From the NCBI RefSeq assembly GCF_022807975.1, contig NZ_CP094358.1, forward strand, positions 1,860,001-1,924,000: DNA of 64,000 bases, written 5' to 3'. Position numbers and translations under genes: made by a program. Origin of the DNA: Abyssalbus ytuae (GTDB lineage: Bacteria > Bacteroidota > Bacteroidia > Flavobacteriales > Flavobacteriaceae). The notes under the pieces are model-generated. The model was not told where the DNA came from, did not search any database, and saw only the letters and a program-made list of their open reading frames with translations. This document shows, in pieces, positions 17,513-27,247 of this stretch (positions are counted from its first letter, which is position 1; every line of letters starts with the position of its first letter).

Positions 17513-18304
17513 ATGAATATAACTTTTATGAAGAAAATTATTTTATCTCTGATGCTTTTATTTTTTAGCACTACTTTTTTAAGTGCTCAAAAAAAGAGCG
17601 AGTTAATTGCAGAAGTTCAGCAATTAAAAACCAAACTGGATTCTACTTCTAACCTTTTGGCTGAAAGTAGAAGAAATGAAAAAGTGAGTAAAACCCAAGC
17701 AGAAGATATACAAATGCAAATGGATCAGTTAAAAGAATCGAATGAAAGTTTGATGAATAATCTCAAAAATTTAACCCAGTTGCAGCAAAAAAACTCAGAA
17801 AATGTTAACAGTGCACTGGAAAGTTTAAAAAGAAAAGAAAAGCAACTTACGGCTTTTACAAACTCAATCTCAGCAAATGACTCTATTGCCCTGGCTACTT
17901 TAACCCAAATTAAACGTACTATGGGTGAAGGCGTAAAGGTAACAGTTAATGAAGGAGCCATTGTAATTGCCGAAAAAACGGAAACCTTATTCGGTGATTT
18001 AAAGAAAGCTGCTTTATCCGAAAACGGAAAACAGTTTTTAACTAAACTGGTTGATGTTTTAAAATCTAACTCTACCTCAACACTTACTGTTGAAAGTTTA
18101 GGTGCTTCGGTTGATTTAAAAACCGCTGCATCGTGGTCTGCCGTTATTGCTGCTGCCCTTCAGGATGAGTTTAAAGTAGCCCCTTCATTAATTAATATAA
18201 GTTTTGCAGAATCGGGGTTTACAGATGAAATACTTTTTAAAATTCACCCTGATTTTGGTAAATTTTATTTGCAGATTCGAGAAACTATGAAAAATAAAAT
18301 GTAA
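17513..18304 (+). CDS. Exported coiled-coil protein with a degenerate OmpA-like C-terminus
   Basis: A 263-residue protein; the likelier start is the ATG at 17528, giving MKKIILSLMLLFFSTTFLSAQ, a clean signal peptide cleaved after SAQ. Residues about 25-120 form a heptad-rich coiled coil (many K/E/Q and L). The C-terminal 130 residues (GEGVKVTVNEGAIVIAEK, LTVESLGASVDLKTAASWSAVI) follow the OmpA-C beta-alpha layout, but the usual peptidoglycan-binding NxxLSxxRA pattern is replaced by DLKTAASWSAVI. It probably spans the periplasm between envelope layers. The gene sits between pbpC and the alpha-2-macroglobulin gene on the opposite strand. The call is by fold pattern only. Confidence 0.65.
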   Translation: MNITFMKKIILSLMLLFFSTTFLSAQKKSELIAEVQQLKTKLDSTSNLLAESRRNEKVSKTQAEDIQMQMDQLKESNESLMNNLKNLTQLQQKNSENVNSALESLKRKEKQLTAFTNSISANDSIALATLTQIKRTMGEGVKVTVNEGAIVIAEKTETLFGDLKKAALSENGKQFLTKLVDVLKSNSTSTLTVESLGASVDLKTAASWSAVIAAALQDEFKVAPSLINISFAESGFTDEILFKIHPDFGKFYLQIRETMKNKM

Positions 18305-18327
18305 ACTTCATAAAGAGAATATGTCAG

Positions 18328-18370
18328 TTTGAGCCTGTCGAAATGTAAAAATATTCACGACAGGCTCAAG
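18328..18370. terminator. Long inverted repeat between convergent genes
   Basis: TTGAGCCTGTCG (18329-18340) and CGACAGGCTCAA (18358-18369) form a 12-bp stem with a 17-base AT-rich loop. It lies between the OmpA-like gene (plus) and the 77-residue ORF (minus) and may end both transcripts. The arm resembles a dispersed intergenic palindrome common in Flavobacteria, so it may be a mobile repeat used as a terminator. Confidence 0.65.
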
Positions 18371-18379
18371 TTTGACAAG

Positions 18380-18613
18380 TTATACTTTTTTCGCGGCCAC
18401 TTTTCTTATACTTGAGTTGATAATTTTTTCCTTTTCAGGAGTTGATGTATGAGAACGCACAGGCCATCCTTCAATGTAATAATCTTTACTTTTCAGAAAT
18501 TTTTGAAAAAGATGTTCATTCATTTCTACCGGAACTGACAGATTGGGATATTTAAGCTTATAATTCCCGTTTTTTACTTCTACTAATCTTAATTTAACAG
18601 GTTTTTCTTTCAT
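18380..18613 (-). CDS. Small hypothetical protein (77 residues)
   Basis: A 77-residue protein rich in Lys (about a fifth of residues) with the core VPVEMNEHLFQKFLKSKDYY and a basic C-terminus (RKVAAKKV). There is no signal peptide or membrane segment, so it is probably cytoplasmic. I do not recognise the family. Its codon use looks like its neighbours', and it has its own upstream gap and a hairpin after the stop, which support a real gene. It lies between the OmpA-like gene and the alpha-2-macroglobulin gene. Confidence 0.55.
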   Translation of the reverse strand: MKEKPVKLRLVEVKNGNYKLKYPNLSVPVEMNEHLFQKFLKSKDYYIEGWPVRSHTSTPEKEKIINSSIRKVAAKKV

Positions 18614-18890
18614 AGCGGTATTATTTTAAAATTAATAGTTAAACGAACTTACTCAAAATAAATACCAGAGAGAATCAATGACATTTTTTTAATCCAAAAT
18701 AGTGTCAAATTTGCAGTTTTATATTTTGTCTTTTGAAATTTTTATTTCATTTTTTAAATATACCATTTGGTTTTTCAAAAAACACTCTTGTTTTTCCTTC
18801 ATGTAAGAGGTCTATTATATAATCCCCCCTGGGAGAAAGGGAGAATATCCCTTTGACTGGCAGGGGTTTGATTTGTATCAGCAAAATTGA

Positions 18891-21800
18891 TTACTGTGTC
18901 ACTTCTATCCATCTTCCTTTTGTTCGTGCCATATAATCATTATCATACATAGCCTCAACCTGAATACCCGGCAAATAGTAGGTACCTAAATAAGACGCAT
19001 TTAACAAAACTCTAAAGGTTTTGCTTTCATATTTCTTCAGGTCAAAATAAAAGTTAATCCTGTCATCTCTTATATCAGTGTAAGTAGCATCATTTTCTAC
19101 AAAATCTCCAAAATCGGTAAAACGTGTGTTTACAATTTCCCAACCGCTCGGAATAATCTGAGTAAGGGCCATATTTTTAACCGGCTCCCCTTTTTTGTTT
19201 GTTATGGTTACCTCAGCTATAAAATCGGTTCCCTGTCCTAACTGATTAACTCCCATTATACTTCCATCACGGCCTTTATATACCACCTGAACACCTAAAT
19301 TTCTTATTTCTTCTTTTTCCTGAGCTACCGGTAAAATACCCGAGTTTAAAACGCGTATAAATACCGTATTATCTTTATTGTTTTTAAGGACAATAGAATT
19401 GTTGCCTTCTTTAATATTCAATCTTCTGTTGGCCAGGGAAAGTGCTGTTGATATACTTTCCGCATTTCCATTAAGTGCAAATGAAACGTTCACACCTTTT
19501 CCTCCAATGTACTTTGCAAACTTGGCCATAGCCAGGAGAGAATATGCCGTACTTTGTGTACTCATCCACCTTTTATCGCTTAATGTTTTTGCGATGGTTT
19601 TAGAAAGTTCCTGCGCCTCTGATTTGCGATCAAGTAATATTAAGGTTTCTAAAGCCATAGCCCTGTTTCTTTCTACCGAACCGTAGGTATAATAATCATT
19701 TTTAACCGGTTGATGATCAATATTAGCTGCACTGAATATTTCGATTGCAGCACTTTTTTGCCCTGTAAGGGCATAAGCTGCTGCCAGACGGTGTTTAGCC
19801 TCGTTTGAAATATAAGGAGTTTCCCTTAATCTGTTCATAGAGGACACATCGGCATTACCTGCCAATGCCAAAGTGTACAACCTGTATGCCTGGGCTAAAT
19901 CGGAAGTGTTTTCAGACTTTCTCCATTGTTTAGCAGCAGTTTTTTGATACTGAATCCAACCTGATTTAAAACCTATAGGCAGTACATATCCTTTTTTCTC
20001 TGCTTCTAATAGAAAATGGCCGGCATAACTGGTCCCCCAGTCATTAGCATAGTTTTGACCCGACCAGTATGAAAATCCGCCACCGGGCAATTGATAATTA
20101 CTTAATTTTTTAATGGCATGCTTTATATTTTGCTGTATTTGAGTCTTCTTATCGTTAGTTAAGTCAAAAATATCAGCTAAAAACAACTGAGGAAATGCTG
20201 CCGAGGTTGTTTGCTCAATACAGCCATGGGGATACTTGATAAGATATTGTAACCTACTGGTAAAATCCATTGGCGGTAAGGTAGAAAATTCTATCTGGGC
20301 AGTATTACTACCTGATATTCCAAACGTTTCCAGGTTAATTGATTGTTCACTACCAGGTTCTAACGTAATATCTGTTACCACCGTAGTTACAGGATTAGGA
20401 TTAACCACATCTATTTCTACCTCATAAGAAGCTTTTTCTCCATTTCCTGAAGCTTCTACTTCAACTTTTCCTATACCGGTAAAATCAGCCACTTCAAGTT
20501 CAAAATACGCCATTTTTTCATCTGGCTGAGAGAATGATACATTTTGAGAGGTTTCTCCGGCAACTCTGAAAGCTTTATTTTCTTTTAAGCGCAGGGTAAC
20601 ATTCTTAACCTTATTTTCCATGGCAAATACTGTAACGGGCAGGGTTACTTTTTCTCCCGGAGTAATTTTTCGTGGTAATGATGCCAATACCATTAAAGGC
20701 TTTCGTACCGGGGTTGCTTTTTCGGCATTCCCATAAGCTTCAATTGATGAATTTCCGGCAACAACCATGGTTCTTACCGAACCCACATATTTAGGAATAT
20801 TTATTTCATGCGTTTTGGTTTCGCCCTCTTTCAAGTTAAAAGGCCCAAAATATAATACCACAGGTTTAAATCTGTTTGCTTTTTTATTTTTAGCGCCTGC
20901 AGCTTCATCATCTCCTCCAATACTGAATATCTGATCTATTCTTCCTCCGTAAGCACCAATTACATCGTCATAAATATCCCATGTTTTTACTCCCAAAGCT
21001 TCCCGGGCATTAAAGTGATCCCATGGACTCGGAGTTTTAAATCTTGTTAAATCCAACAAGCCTTCATCAACTATTGCAAGGGTATAAGTCATTGCCTTTC
21101 CTGTTTTTTCAGATACAGCAACTTTTACTTTTTCTTCCGGACGAAGTACATCGGGCATGTTTATTTGTGGTTCCAGTCTTTTTTCAGGGTTTTCTACAGT
21201 TACCGGGACCAAACCGTATAAACGTATGGGTAAATCGTTTGCTGTATTCGCATGGGGTTGTAGTAAGGTTATATTTATATACACATTAGGGGTATAAATA
21301 TCTCTTATTGGAAGCTCAAATTTGGTTTCTTCTTTTTGTGGTGTTACCCATAATGATTCTAATACTTCACTTCCGTTTTCTATTGTTACCAAAGCTCTGC
21401 CTTCACCACTGCTCGGAAAAGTTACTACGGCTGTTTCTCCTACATTATATGTTTTTTTGTCGGTAGAAAAAACAAGCATGGTAGCTGCTGAAGGGTCTTC
21501 TTTCCTTGATTTTCCTGCCCACCCGGGCCAATCAATATAAATTGCTTTTCCGGTTGCATGACCACCGTTGGAATCTTCTACCCTTACCAGGTAACGTCCC
21601 CACTCCGGATAATTTAATTCGAACTGAAAATTGCCTTTCCCCTGTTCATTGGTGTTTATAGTGGTGCTAAATATATTTTCATTATAACGGCTGCCGTTGT
21701 ATGTAGAAATATTATCTTCCGAAGTATCCCACCACCATTTCCAGTTTATTTTATAAACGGTTACTTTGAGGCCTTTTACTGCTTTAGGCTTACCGTGATC

Positions 21801-24431
21801 ATCCAGGGTTACTACATCAAAATTATGCTTGACCTCGGTTAAAAGCATACCTCTTGCGGCATCACCTTTTGGAGTGGAAAGGCCCACGTATGTTGAATAA
21901 GGAGAGTAGGTTTTTGAAAATACATCGGTACTAAAATCACCTCCGTTCTCATATACTTTGGTCACAAAAGATGCCTTTAGCAGTCCCGGGGATTTCTCAT
22001 TTATCTGGGGACTAAGGGTAAAAGATGCTTTGCCTTCACTATTAATTCTACCGTCAAACACTGTTTGTTCTTCGGAAGAAAATCTTCTTGTAGGGTCGTC
22101 AAAAATATAATCTTCAAATCCCGGAAAACCGGTTTTTTGCTCACTGAATTTAGCTTGTACATCGGCCTTTAAATTTTTGGCAACAGCCCCGTGAAGCCAT
22201 GTAACTTCTAAATTTCCTTTAACAGGTTGATTGCCTGAAAGGGTTTCTCCTTCAAAACCTGCTTTAATTTTTAAGCGATTTGGTTTAATAGTTTCTATTT
22301 TCAGGGATTTTGAAAAAGTTACTCCTCCCACCGATACTTTTGCCTGCCAATTTCCTGTCGGGGCATTTTCGTTTGTTTTAACCGTAAAAGTGTAAACATT
22401 ATTAATTCCATATGTTTTAACTTCCCTGTGAGTAATTTTTCCATAAGGATCGCTAAGTTCAAACTTCACGGGATGATTTGCAGGTAAGTCATTATCGTTA
22501 TCATTAAGCATAAAGGATAAAAACAAAGTATCTCCTGGCCTCCATACTCCTCTTTCACCATAAATAAACCCTTTAATGCCTTTTTTTAGTTTTACACCTG
22601 CAACATCAAATTTACTTACTGATAAAACGTTACCATCATTTAGTTTTACATAGGTTTTTTCAGTTCCTCTTTCTACAATGGCAAACGCTGCGGGAATATC
22701 AGAGTCAAAAATAGAGGTTCCCTCCTCGTCTGTTATTACTTCTCCTATTTGCTGTTGCTGGTAATTATAAAAGATAACTTTTGTTCCCGGTAGCGGAGCT
22801 GTGGTTACTATATTGTTTACACTTACAAAATATGAATTGTTCTCTCCTTTTTTTACCGTAATTCCTAAATCGGAAGCCAATACATTTGCTCCCACTTTTT
22901 TGTTCATGTAGTATGAACTATGGCAGGGATTATCCCTTTCTTCCCAGTCGTAATCATATCCGTAGTAGTATCCGTCTTCATAATAACTTTCAGCTTCATT
23001 CCAGTAACTGGATTCAGCTATTTCCTCGTCAAAATTTTCCTCTTCTGAAGAGATATTATCTTCTGAATTATTATTATCACACTTATAGGCACTGTGTTTT
23101 TTATTAAAACTGAATTCAACCCGGTAAATAGCACCAGGCTCAGGGGTTATCACTTCTTTTAAATCCAGGGAATAGGCTTTCCATTTGCTTATATTTTGTG
23201 ATATATTGCTTTGTAACTGAAGTGTTTTTTTTGCTACCGGCCTGCCAACACGCCTCAACTCATTACTACCATTAAGATTATCCCTCTGTAAAAATTGCAA
23301 TACGTTGTTTTCATAAATTCTGACCACTCTTACTTCTACAGCTTTCAGACTAACTGCTTCAAAGTTTATCTTTAAATTATTTGAAGAAGGTAAAATAGTA
23401 CCGCTTTGAATCATTCTTACTTCGGGTTTTAGCTGTTCAAAAGCAATATTATCCCTGAAAATATTTTTTAGCTTATATCCTTCTGCACTTTGTATGCCCT
23501 GAAATATTTCAAGTAAAGCAGTTCCTGTTATTTCTTTATCCGGATATACTTTAAGAACATTCCTGTCAGCCGAAAACTTCAGCTTTTTTGTTCCTTCAAC
23601 CACCACAAGTCCCTCAAAATTCTGATTTTTCTTAACCGGATCAGAAAAATTTATTTCTATAAATTGTGTTGCTCCGTCAAATACATTTACCTCTACTACC
23701 GAGAAATTATTTTGCCCGGGTATTTTTAAAGTTGATTCTCCTTTTGTATCAATATTGAAAGGGGTTCCATCCCATGAAATTTTTATTTCGGAATCTTCAA
23801 TATTTCTTTTAATACTATCAATTTTAAACGTTAATTGCGTTCCTTCTTTTAAATTTTTATCAAACCTAACCTGAAGTTTTTTATCATTTTGTACCGCAGT
23901 TATTAATTGTTTTGCTGTTTCAATATTTAATTTATCACTGCTTCTTAATGTTCCCTCAAGGTACTGCCAGTCTTTACTGTATGATTGTAAATTGTCTGTA
24001 GCCACATGAAATTGTTGTTTGATGGTTTTAACTTTAAAAGAAAAGTTTTTTAAATCTGAAGGAATATCAGGTATAATTTCATCCAGTTCCAGGGTAAAGT
24101 TATATTCCGTATCCTGCTGAAGTGGACTTTCAGGGATAAATGAAACTGTTTGGTTATCTAAAGCAATTAATCTACCACTGACATTCGGAGTTATTTTAAC
24201 TAAATCCGAAGGTAAATCCATGTTGTTAGTCCATCCCTGAACAGGGTTTTTAAGTACTACCCTTATATCGGAATGAGCTGAAATAATGCCTGGTGAAACA
24301 TCGGTAACATATTCCCGGTACTTATATAGATTACTTATTTGTTCTTTTATTTCTTCTTCGGTGGTTTTCTTCTTACATGAAACAATAAGTAAGATAGCAA
24401 ATATTAAAAATGTAAATTGTTGAAATTTCAT
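18891..24431 (-). CDS. Bacterial alpha-2-macroglobulin family lipoprotein
   Basis: A giant 1846-residue lipoprotein (lipobox IVSC, Cys19) of the bacterial A2M (YfhM-like) class. It has an N-terminal set of macroglobulin beta domains, the MG2/A2M_N region with GFIYGERGVWRPGDTL near residue 640, and the A2M core. The thioester motif GCIEQT is intact, with Cys1404, followed by the alpha-helical thioester domain (NWGTSY-type helices ending near 1650) and a C-terminal receptor-binding-like beta domain. In the family, the Cys-Gln thioester reacts with attacking proteases and traps them. In other bacteria such genes are linked with pbpC, also present here, suggesting protection of the cell envelope while peptidoglycan is repaired. 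Both are on the minus strand, but two genes separate them. Confidence 0.93.
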   Translation of the reverse strand: MKFQQFTFLIFAILLIVSCKKKTTEEEIKEQISNLYKYREYVTDVSPGIISAHSDIRVVLKNPVQGWTNNMDLPSDLVKITPNVSGRLIALDNQTVSFIPESPLQQDTEYNFTLELDEIIPDIPSDLKNFSFKVKTIKQQFHVATDNLQSYSKDWQYLEGTLRSSDKLNIETAKQLITAVQNDKKLQVRFDKNLKEGTQLTFKIDSIKRNIEDSEIKISWDGTPFNIDTKGESTLKIPGQNNFSVVEVNVFDGATQFIEINFSDPVKKNQNFEGLVVVEGTKKLKFSADRNVLKVYPDKEITGTALLEIFQGIQSAEGYKLKNIFRDNIAFEQLKPEVRMIQSGTILPSSNNLKINFEAVSLKAVEVRVVRIYENNVLQFLQRDNLNGSNELRRVGRPVAKKTLQLQSNISQNISKWKAYSLDLKEVITPEPGAIYRVEFSFNKKHSAYKCDNNNSEDNISSEEENFDEEIAESSYWNEAESYYEDGYYYGYDYDWEERDNPCHSSYYMNKKVGANVLASDLGITVKKGENNSYFVSVNNIVTTAPLPGTKVIFYNYQQQQIGEVITDEEGTSIFDSDIPAAFAIVERGTEKTYVKLNDGNVLSVSKFDVAGVKLKKGIKGFIYGERGVWRPGDTLFLSFMLNDNDNDLPANHPVKFELSDPYGKITHREVKTYGINNVYTFTVKTNENAPTGNWQAKVSVGGVTFSKSLKIETIKPNRLKIKAGFEGETLSGNQPVKGNLEVTWLHGAVAKNLKADVQAKFSEQKTGFPGFEDYIFDDPTRRFSSEEQTVFDGRINSEGKASFTLSPQINEKSPGLLKASFVTKVYENGGDFSTDVFSKTYSPYSTYVGLSTPKGDAARGMLLTEVKHNFDVVTLDDHGKPKAVKGLKVTVYKINWKWWWDTSEDNISTYNGSRYNENIFSTTINTNEQGKGNFQFELNYPEWGRYLVRVEDSNGGHATGKAIYIDWPGWAGKSRKEDPSAATMLVFSTDKKTYNVGETAVVTFPSSGEGRALVTIENGSEVLESLWVTPQKEETKFELPIRDIYTPNVYINITLLQPHANTANDLPIRLYGLVPVTVENPEKRLEPQINMPDVLRPEEKVKVAVSEKTGKAMTYTLAIVDEGLLDLTRFKTPSPWDHFNAREALGVKTWDIYDDVIGAYGGRIDQIFSIGGDDEAAGAKNKKANRFKPVVLYFGPFNLKEGETKTHEINIPKYVGSVRTMVVAGNSSIEAYGNAEKATPVRKPLMVLASLPRKITPGEKVTLPVTVFAMENKVKNVTLRLKENKAFRVAGETSQNVSFSQPDEKMAYFELEVADFTGIGKVEVEASGNGEKASYEVEIDVVNPNPVTTVVTDITLEPGSEQSINLETFGISGSNTAQIEFSTLPPMDFTSRLQYLIKYPHGCIEQTTSAAFPQLFLADIFDLTNDKKTQIQQNIKHAIKKLSNYQLPGGGFSYWSGQNYANDWGTSYAGHFLLEAEKKGYVLPIGFKSGWIQYQKTAAKQWRKSENTSDLAQAYRLYTLALAGNADVSSMNRLRETPYISNEAKHRLAAAYALTGQKSAAIEIFSAANIDHQPVKNDYYTYGSVERNRAMALETLILLDRKSEAQELSKTIAKTLSDKRWMSTQSTAYSLLAMAKFAKYIGGKGVNVSFALNGNAESISTALSLANRRLNIKEGNNSIVLKNNKDNTVFIRVLNSGILPVAQEKEEIRNLGVQVVYKGRDGSIMGVNQLGQGTDFIAEVTITNKKGEPVKNMALTQIIPSGWEIVNTRFTDFGDFVENDATYTDIRDDRINFYFDLKKYESKTFRVLLNASYLGTYYLPGIQVEAMYDNDYMARTKGRWIEVTQ

Positions 24432-24483
24432 TACTTATAATAGGTTAATTAAATTATTAGTTTAACAAAAAGAAGAGGCTTTA

Positions 24484-25551
24484 TTATTTGTAAATGCCTA
24501 TATATATTTCACCATTTCTGTCAATACTGGCTCTGTACATACCGGTAGTATTAAATTCCATAGAAATATTTCCGTTTCTGTCTACAGCTATTACTCCGCC
24601 ATCACCCCCTAATTCGGGTAATTTTCTTTGTATAACATCCTTAGCCGATTCAGCCAGGGAAATTTTTTTATATTCCATCATTGCAGAAATATCATAAGCA
24701 ACTACTCCCCGTATAAAATATTCTCCCCAGCCGGTGGACGAAACTGCACATGTATTGTTATTGGCATAAGTACCCGCACCAATAATAGGAGAATCACCTA
24801 CTCTTCCCCATCTTTTATTCGTCATACCTCCGGTAGAAGTTCCTGCTGCCAGGTTTCCATCTTTATCTAATGCTACACAGCCCACAGTGCCAAATTTAAA
24901 ATCTTTTATAGCCGGATCATAAAAAGCCGTTTTTTCATCATGGTCCAGTTCAACTTTCTCTTTCTCCTTTGCTCTTTCTAAAGATTTCATCCTGTTTTCT
25001 GTAAAGAAATAAGACGGATCTACTATTTCCAATCCGTTTTCCTGTGCAAAAGATTCAGATCCTTCCCTTGCAAGCATCACATGTTTTGATTTTTCCATTA
25101 CAGTCCTGGCCAGGCTTATAGGGTTTTTTACAGTAGTGACTCCTGCAACTGCTCCTGCATTCAATGATTTGCCATCCATAATGGAAGCATCCAGTTCATT
25201 TTTTCCTTCATTAGTGAATACGGCTCCTTTACCGGCATTAAACAATGGCGAATTTTCTAAAATACGGATCGTTTTTTCAACAGCATTCAAACTTGTGCCT
25301 CCTTCTTTTAAAATCTTATATCCGGCAGTAACAGCTTCTTTTAATTTATTTTCATATTCCTCTTCTAATTCAGGGGTCATATTCTTTTTAAGAATAGTAC
25401 CTGCACCTCCATGAATTGCAATCGCTATATTCCCTGTTGAAGATTGTTCAATTACGGGGTTTGTTTCTTTTAATGTTTCAGTGGTTAATTTATCATTTTT
25501 ACAATTTGCAAAAAATATCAATAAAAACAGGGGAGTAAATTTTAATCGCAT
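24484..25551 (-). CDS. Isoaspartyl peptidase/L-asparaginase, plant-type (Ntn hydrolase)
   Basis: A 355-residue precursor with a lipoprotein-type signal (MRLKFTPLFLLIFFANC, Cys17). The body starts AIAIHGGAGT, the N-terminal signature of this family, followed by the LNAVEKTIRILE helix and LDASIMDG. The predicted self-cleavage and catalytic Thr is Thr222 in FGTVGCVALD, and the substrate segment GNLAAGTSTGG follows. The enzyme removes isoaspartyl residues from peptides and hydrolyses asparagine. A lipidated, exported form is unusual compared with the E. coli cytosolic IaaA but occurs in Bacteroidota. It lies 52 bases upstream of the A2M gene on the same strand and may be cotranscribed with it. 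Confidence 0.9.
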   Translation of the reverse strand: MRLKFTPLFLLIFFANCKNDKLTTETLKETNPVIEQSSTGNIAIAIHGGAGTILKKNMTPELEEEYENKLKEAVTAGYKILKEGGTSLNAVEKTIRILENSPLFNAGKGAVFTNEGKNELDASIMDGKSLNAGAVAGVTTVKNPISLARTVMEKSKHVMLAREGSESFAQENGLEIVDPSYFFTENRMKSLERAKEKEKVELDHDEKTAFYDPAIKDFKFGTVGCVALDKDGNLAAGTSTGGMTNKRWGRVGDSPIIGAGTYANNNTCAVSSTGWGEYFIRGVVAYDISAMMEYKKISLAESAKDVIQRKLPELGGDGGVIAVDRNGNISMEFNTTGMYRASIDRNGEIYIGIYK

Positions 25552-25669
25552 TAAACAGGTTTTTTAGTGAATCAAAATAAGTTTAGCCAATTCCGACATC
25601 AATTTACTAAATTGTATTTAACTTTTCTGTAATTAAAAATGAGTATTTTTATCTTTTTAAGAAAAAACT

Positions 25670-26215
25670 ATGGCTATTAAAAAACCTTTTAACCTGAATA
25701 AATGGATTGAGGAAAACAGAGAGTTTTTAAAACCTCCTGTAGGAAATAAAAATTTATATAAGGAAGCTGATGATTACATAGTAATGATAGTAGCAGGCCC
25801 TAATGCACGTAAAGACTATCATTATAACGAAACTGAAGAGCTTTTTTATCAACTTGAAGGAAATATTGAAGTGCATATTCAGGAAAACGGAAAGAAAAAA
25901 ATAATGAAGTTAGGCCCGGGTGATATGTATTTACATCCTGCCGGAATACCACACTCTCCTGTAAGACATAAAGATTCAATAGGCCTGGTAATTGAACGCA
26001 AAAGAACAGATCTTGAAGGCAAAGACGGACTTCTTTGGTTTTGTGACAATTGTAATAACAAGCTTTATGAAGTATATTTTCGCCTGAATGATATCGAAAA
26101 AGATTTTTTGAACCATTTCAGAAACTTTTATGAGTCCGAAAAGTTGAGAACCTGCAATAATTGTGGCACAGTAATGCCTGTAGACAAACGCTTTATTGCA
26201 AATGAAGATGATTGA
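25670..26215 (+). CDS. nbaC: 3-hydroxyanthranilate 3,4-dioxygenase
   Basis: A 181-residue cupin that opens the ring of 3-hydroxyanthranilate, the step leading to quinolinate and NAD in the kynurenine pathway. The iron-ligand motif is HYNETEE with His51 and Glu57, and a later His lies in PHSPVRH. Two CxxC pairs near the C-terminus (CDNC and CNNC) form the rubredoxin-like site of the bacterial enzymes. Length is close to the family's 174-186 residues. No other kynurenine pathway gene lies in the window. It is divergent from the isoaspartyl peptidase gene. Confidence 0.94.
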   Translation: MAIKKPFNLNKWIEENREFLKPPVGNKNLYKEADDYIVMIVAGPNARKDYHYNETEELFYQLEGNIEVHIQENGKKKIMKLGPGDMYLHPAGIPHSPVRHKDSIGLVIERKRTDLEGKDGLLWFCDNCNNKLYEVYFRLNDIEKDFLNHFRNFYESEKLRTCNNCGTVMPVDKRFIANEDD

Positions 26216-26333
26216 TTTTTCAACCTTTTTCTTCTAAATCATTAAATTTTTTATTTGTTTTTTTAATTGTGAAAGGAAGTTTTGTTAAAATTTAACTAAA
26301 TTTAAGCATCTATAAATAAAAACCTACTTTCCA

Positions 26334-27230
26334 ATGACAAAAAAAATACTTTGTTTGTTAGGTATCTTTCTAGCAATCATAATCGGTACGTTTTTGTATT
26401 GTGACACATGTTGTGATAGTTGCAGTTTAATGCTGGATGGTTCCGGCACAACTGCTACGGGTCCCTTATATATTAAGGATGAGGACGGAACTTTTGAGTA
26501 CACAAGCAATGACAATTTTAACTTTACCCATTCCGACTACGAAATTTTAACCCCGGTTTCGTATGAAGTAGAAGACGGAGTAAGTAAACTTTTTGCTTAC
26601 TTAGGAGTTTATCCTTCTAAAATTATTGACATTACCGGCTATTACAGTAGTGATGAAACCAATAACTCCGCTTTCCCTAATTTAGGATTTGCCAGAGCTG
26701 CGGCCCTTAAAAATTATTTGGTTTCTAAAGGTATCTCCTCCAAGCAAATAAACATTAAGGGAAGATTAAAAGATGATCTGGAAAACAAGAACGGTACACT
26801 TTTCGGCCCCTTAGGGTTTAGAGTAAGAACTCCCAGTAAACTGTTTTTAATTAAACAGGAACAAGATGTAAAAGCATTACGGGATAAATTAAAAGAAAGT
26901 CCTATAATTTTATATTTTGAACCTGCCCAGGCTAAAATAGACCTGACCGAAAAACAACGTCAGGAAATAGCTGATATTTCTGTGTATCTTGATAAAGTCG
27001 ACGGTGCAGTTTGTATTATTACCGGTCATACCGATAATACCGGAGGACGTGCAACCAATATGCGTTTAGGTCAAAACAGGGCAGATTTTGTTAAAAACTA
27101 TCTGATCAGGAATGGTATTCCTCCGGAAAAGATAAATGCAACATCTGAAGGCCCTGACTCTCCAATTGCCGATAACTCTACAGAAGATGGAAGAGCGGAA
27201 AACAGAAGAACAGTAATTACAATTAACTAA
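26334..27230 (+). CDS. OmpA-family protein with an unusual Cys cluster
   Basis: A 298-residue protein with an N-terminal hydrophobic segment (residues about 4-22) followed directly by CDTCCDSCSLMLDG, a cluster of four Cys in seven residues. The hydrophobic segment may be a signal anchor or an atypical lipoprotein signal. The C-terminal half is an OmpA-C domain (AQAKIDLTEKQRQEIADI, ITGHTDNTGGRATNMRLG) ending in NRRTVITIN, expected to bind peptidoglycan. A first, weaker OmpA-like half may be present at about 60-165 (DITGYYSSDETN and NLGFARAAALKNYL). The next gene starts 18 bases later, so the two are probably cotranscribed. Confidence 0.8.
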   Translation: MTKKILCLLGIFLAIIIGTFLYCDTCCDSCSLMLDGSGTTATGPLYIKDEDGTFEYTSNDNFNFTHSDYEILTPVSYEVEDGVSKLFAYLGVYPSKIIDITGYYSSDETNNSAFPNLGFARAAALKNYLVSKGISSKQINIKGRLKDDLENKNGTLFGPLGFRVRTPSKLFLIKQEQDVKALRDKLKESPIILYFEPAQAKIDLTEKQRQEIADISVYLDKVDGAVCIITGHTDNTGGRATNMRLGQNRADFVKNYLIRNGIPPEKINATSEGPDSPIADNSTEDGRAENRRTVITIN

Positions 27231-27247
27231 ACAAAAAAGATATTATT

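Noticed and set aside
18780-18880. GC-richer patch with CCCCTGCCAG and runs of G/C before the A2M gene's stop
   Set aside because: It resembles intergenic repeat debris, but I could not find a clear symmetric structure or a second copy in the window.
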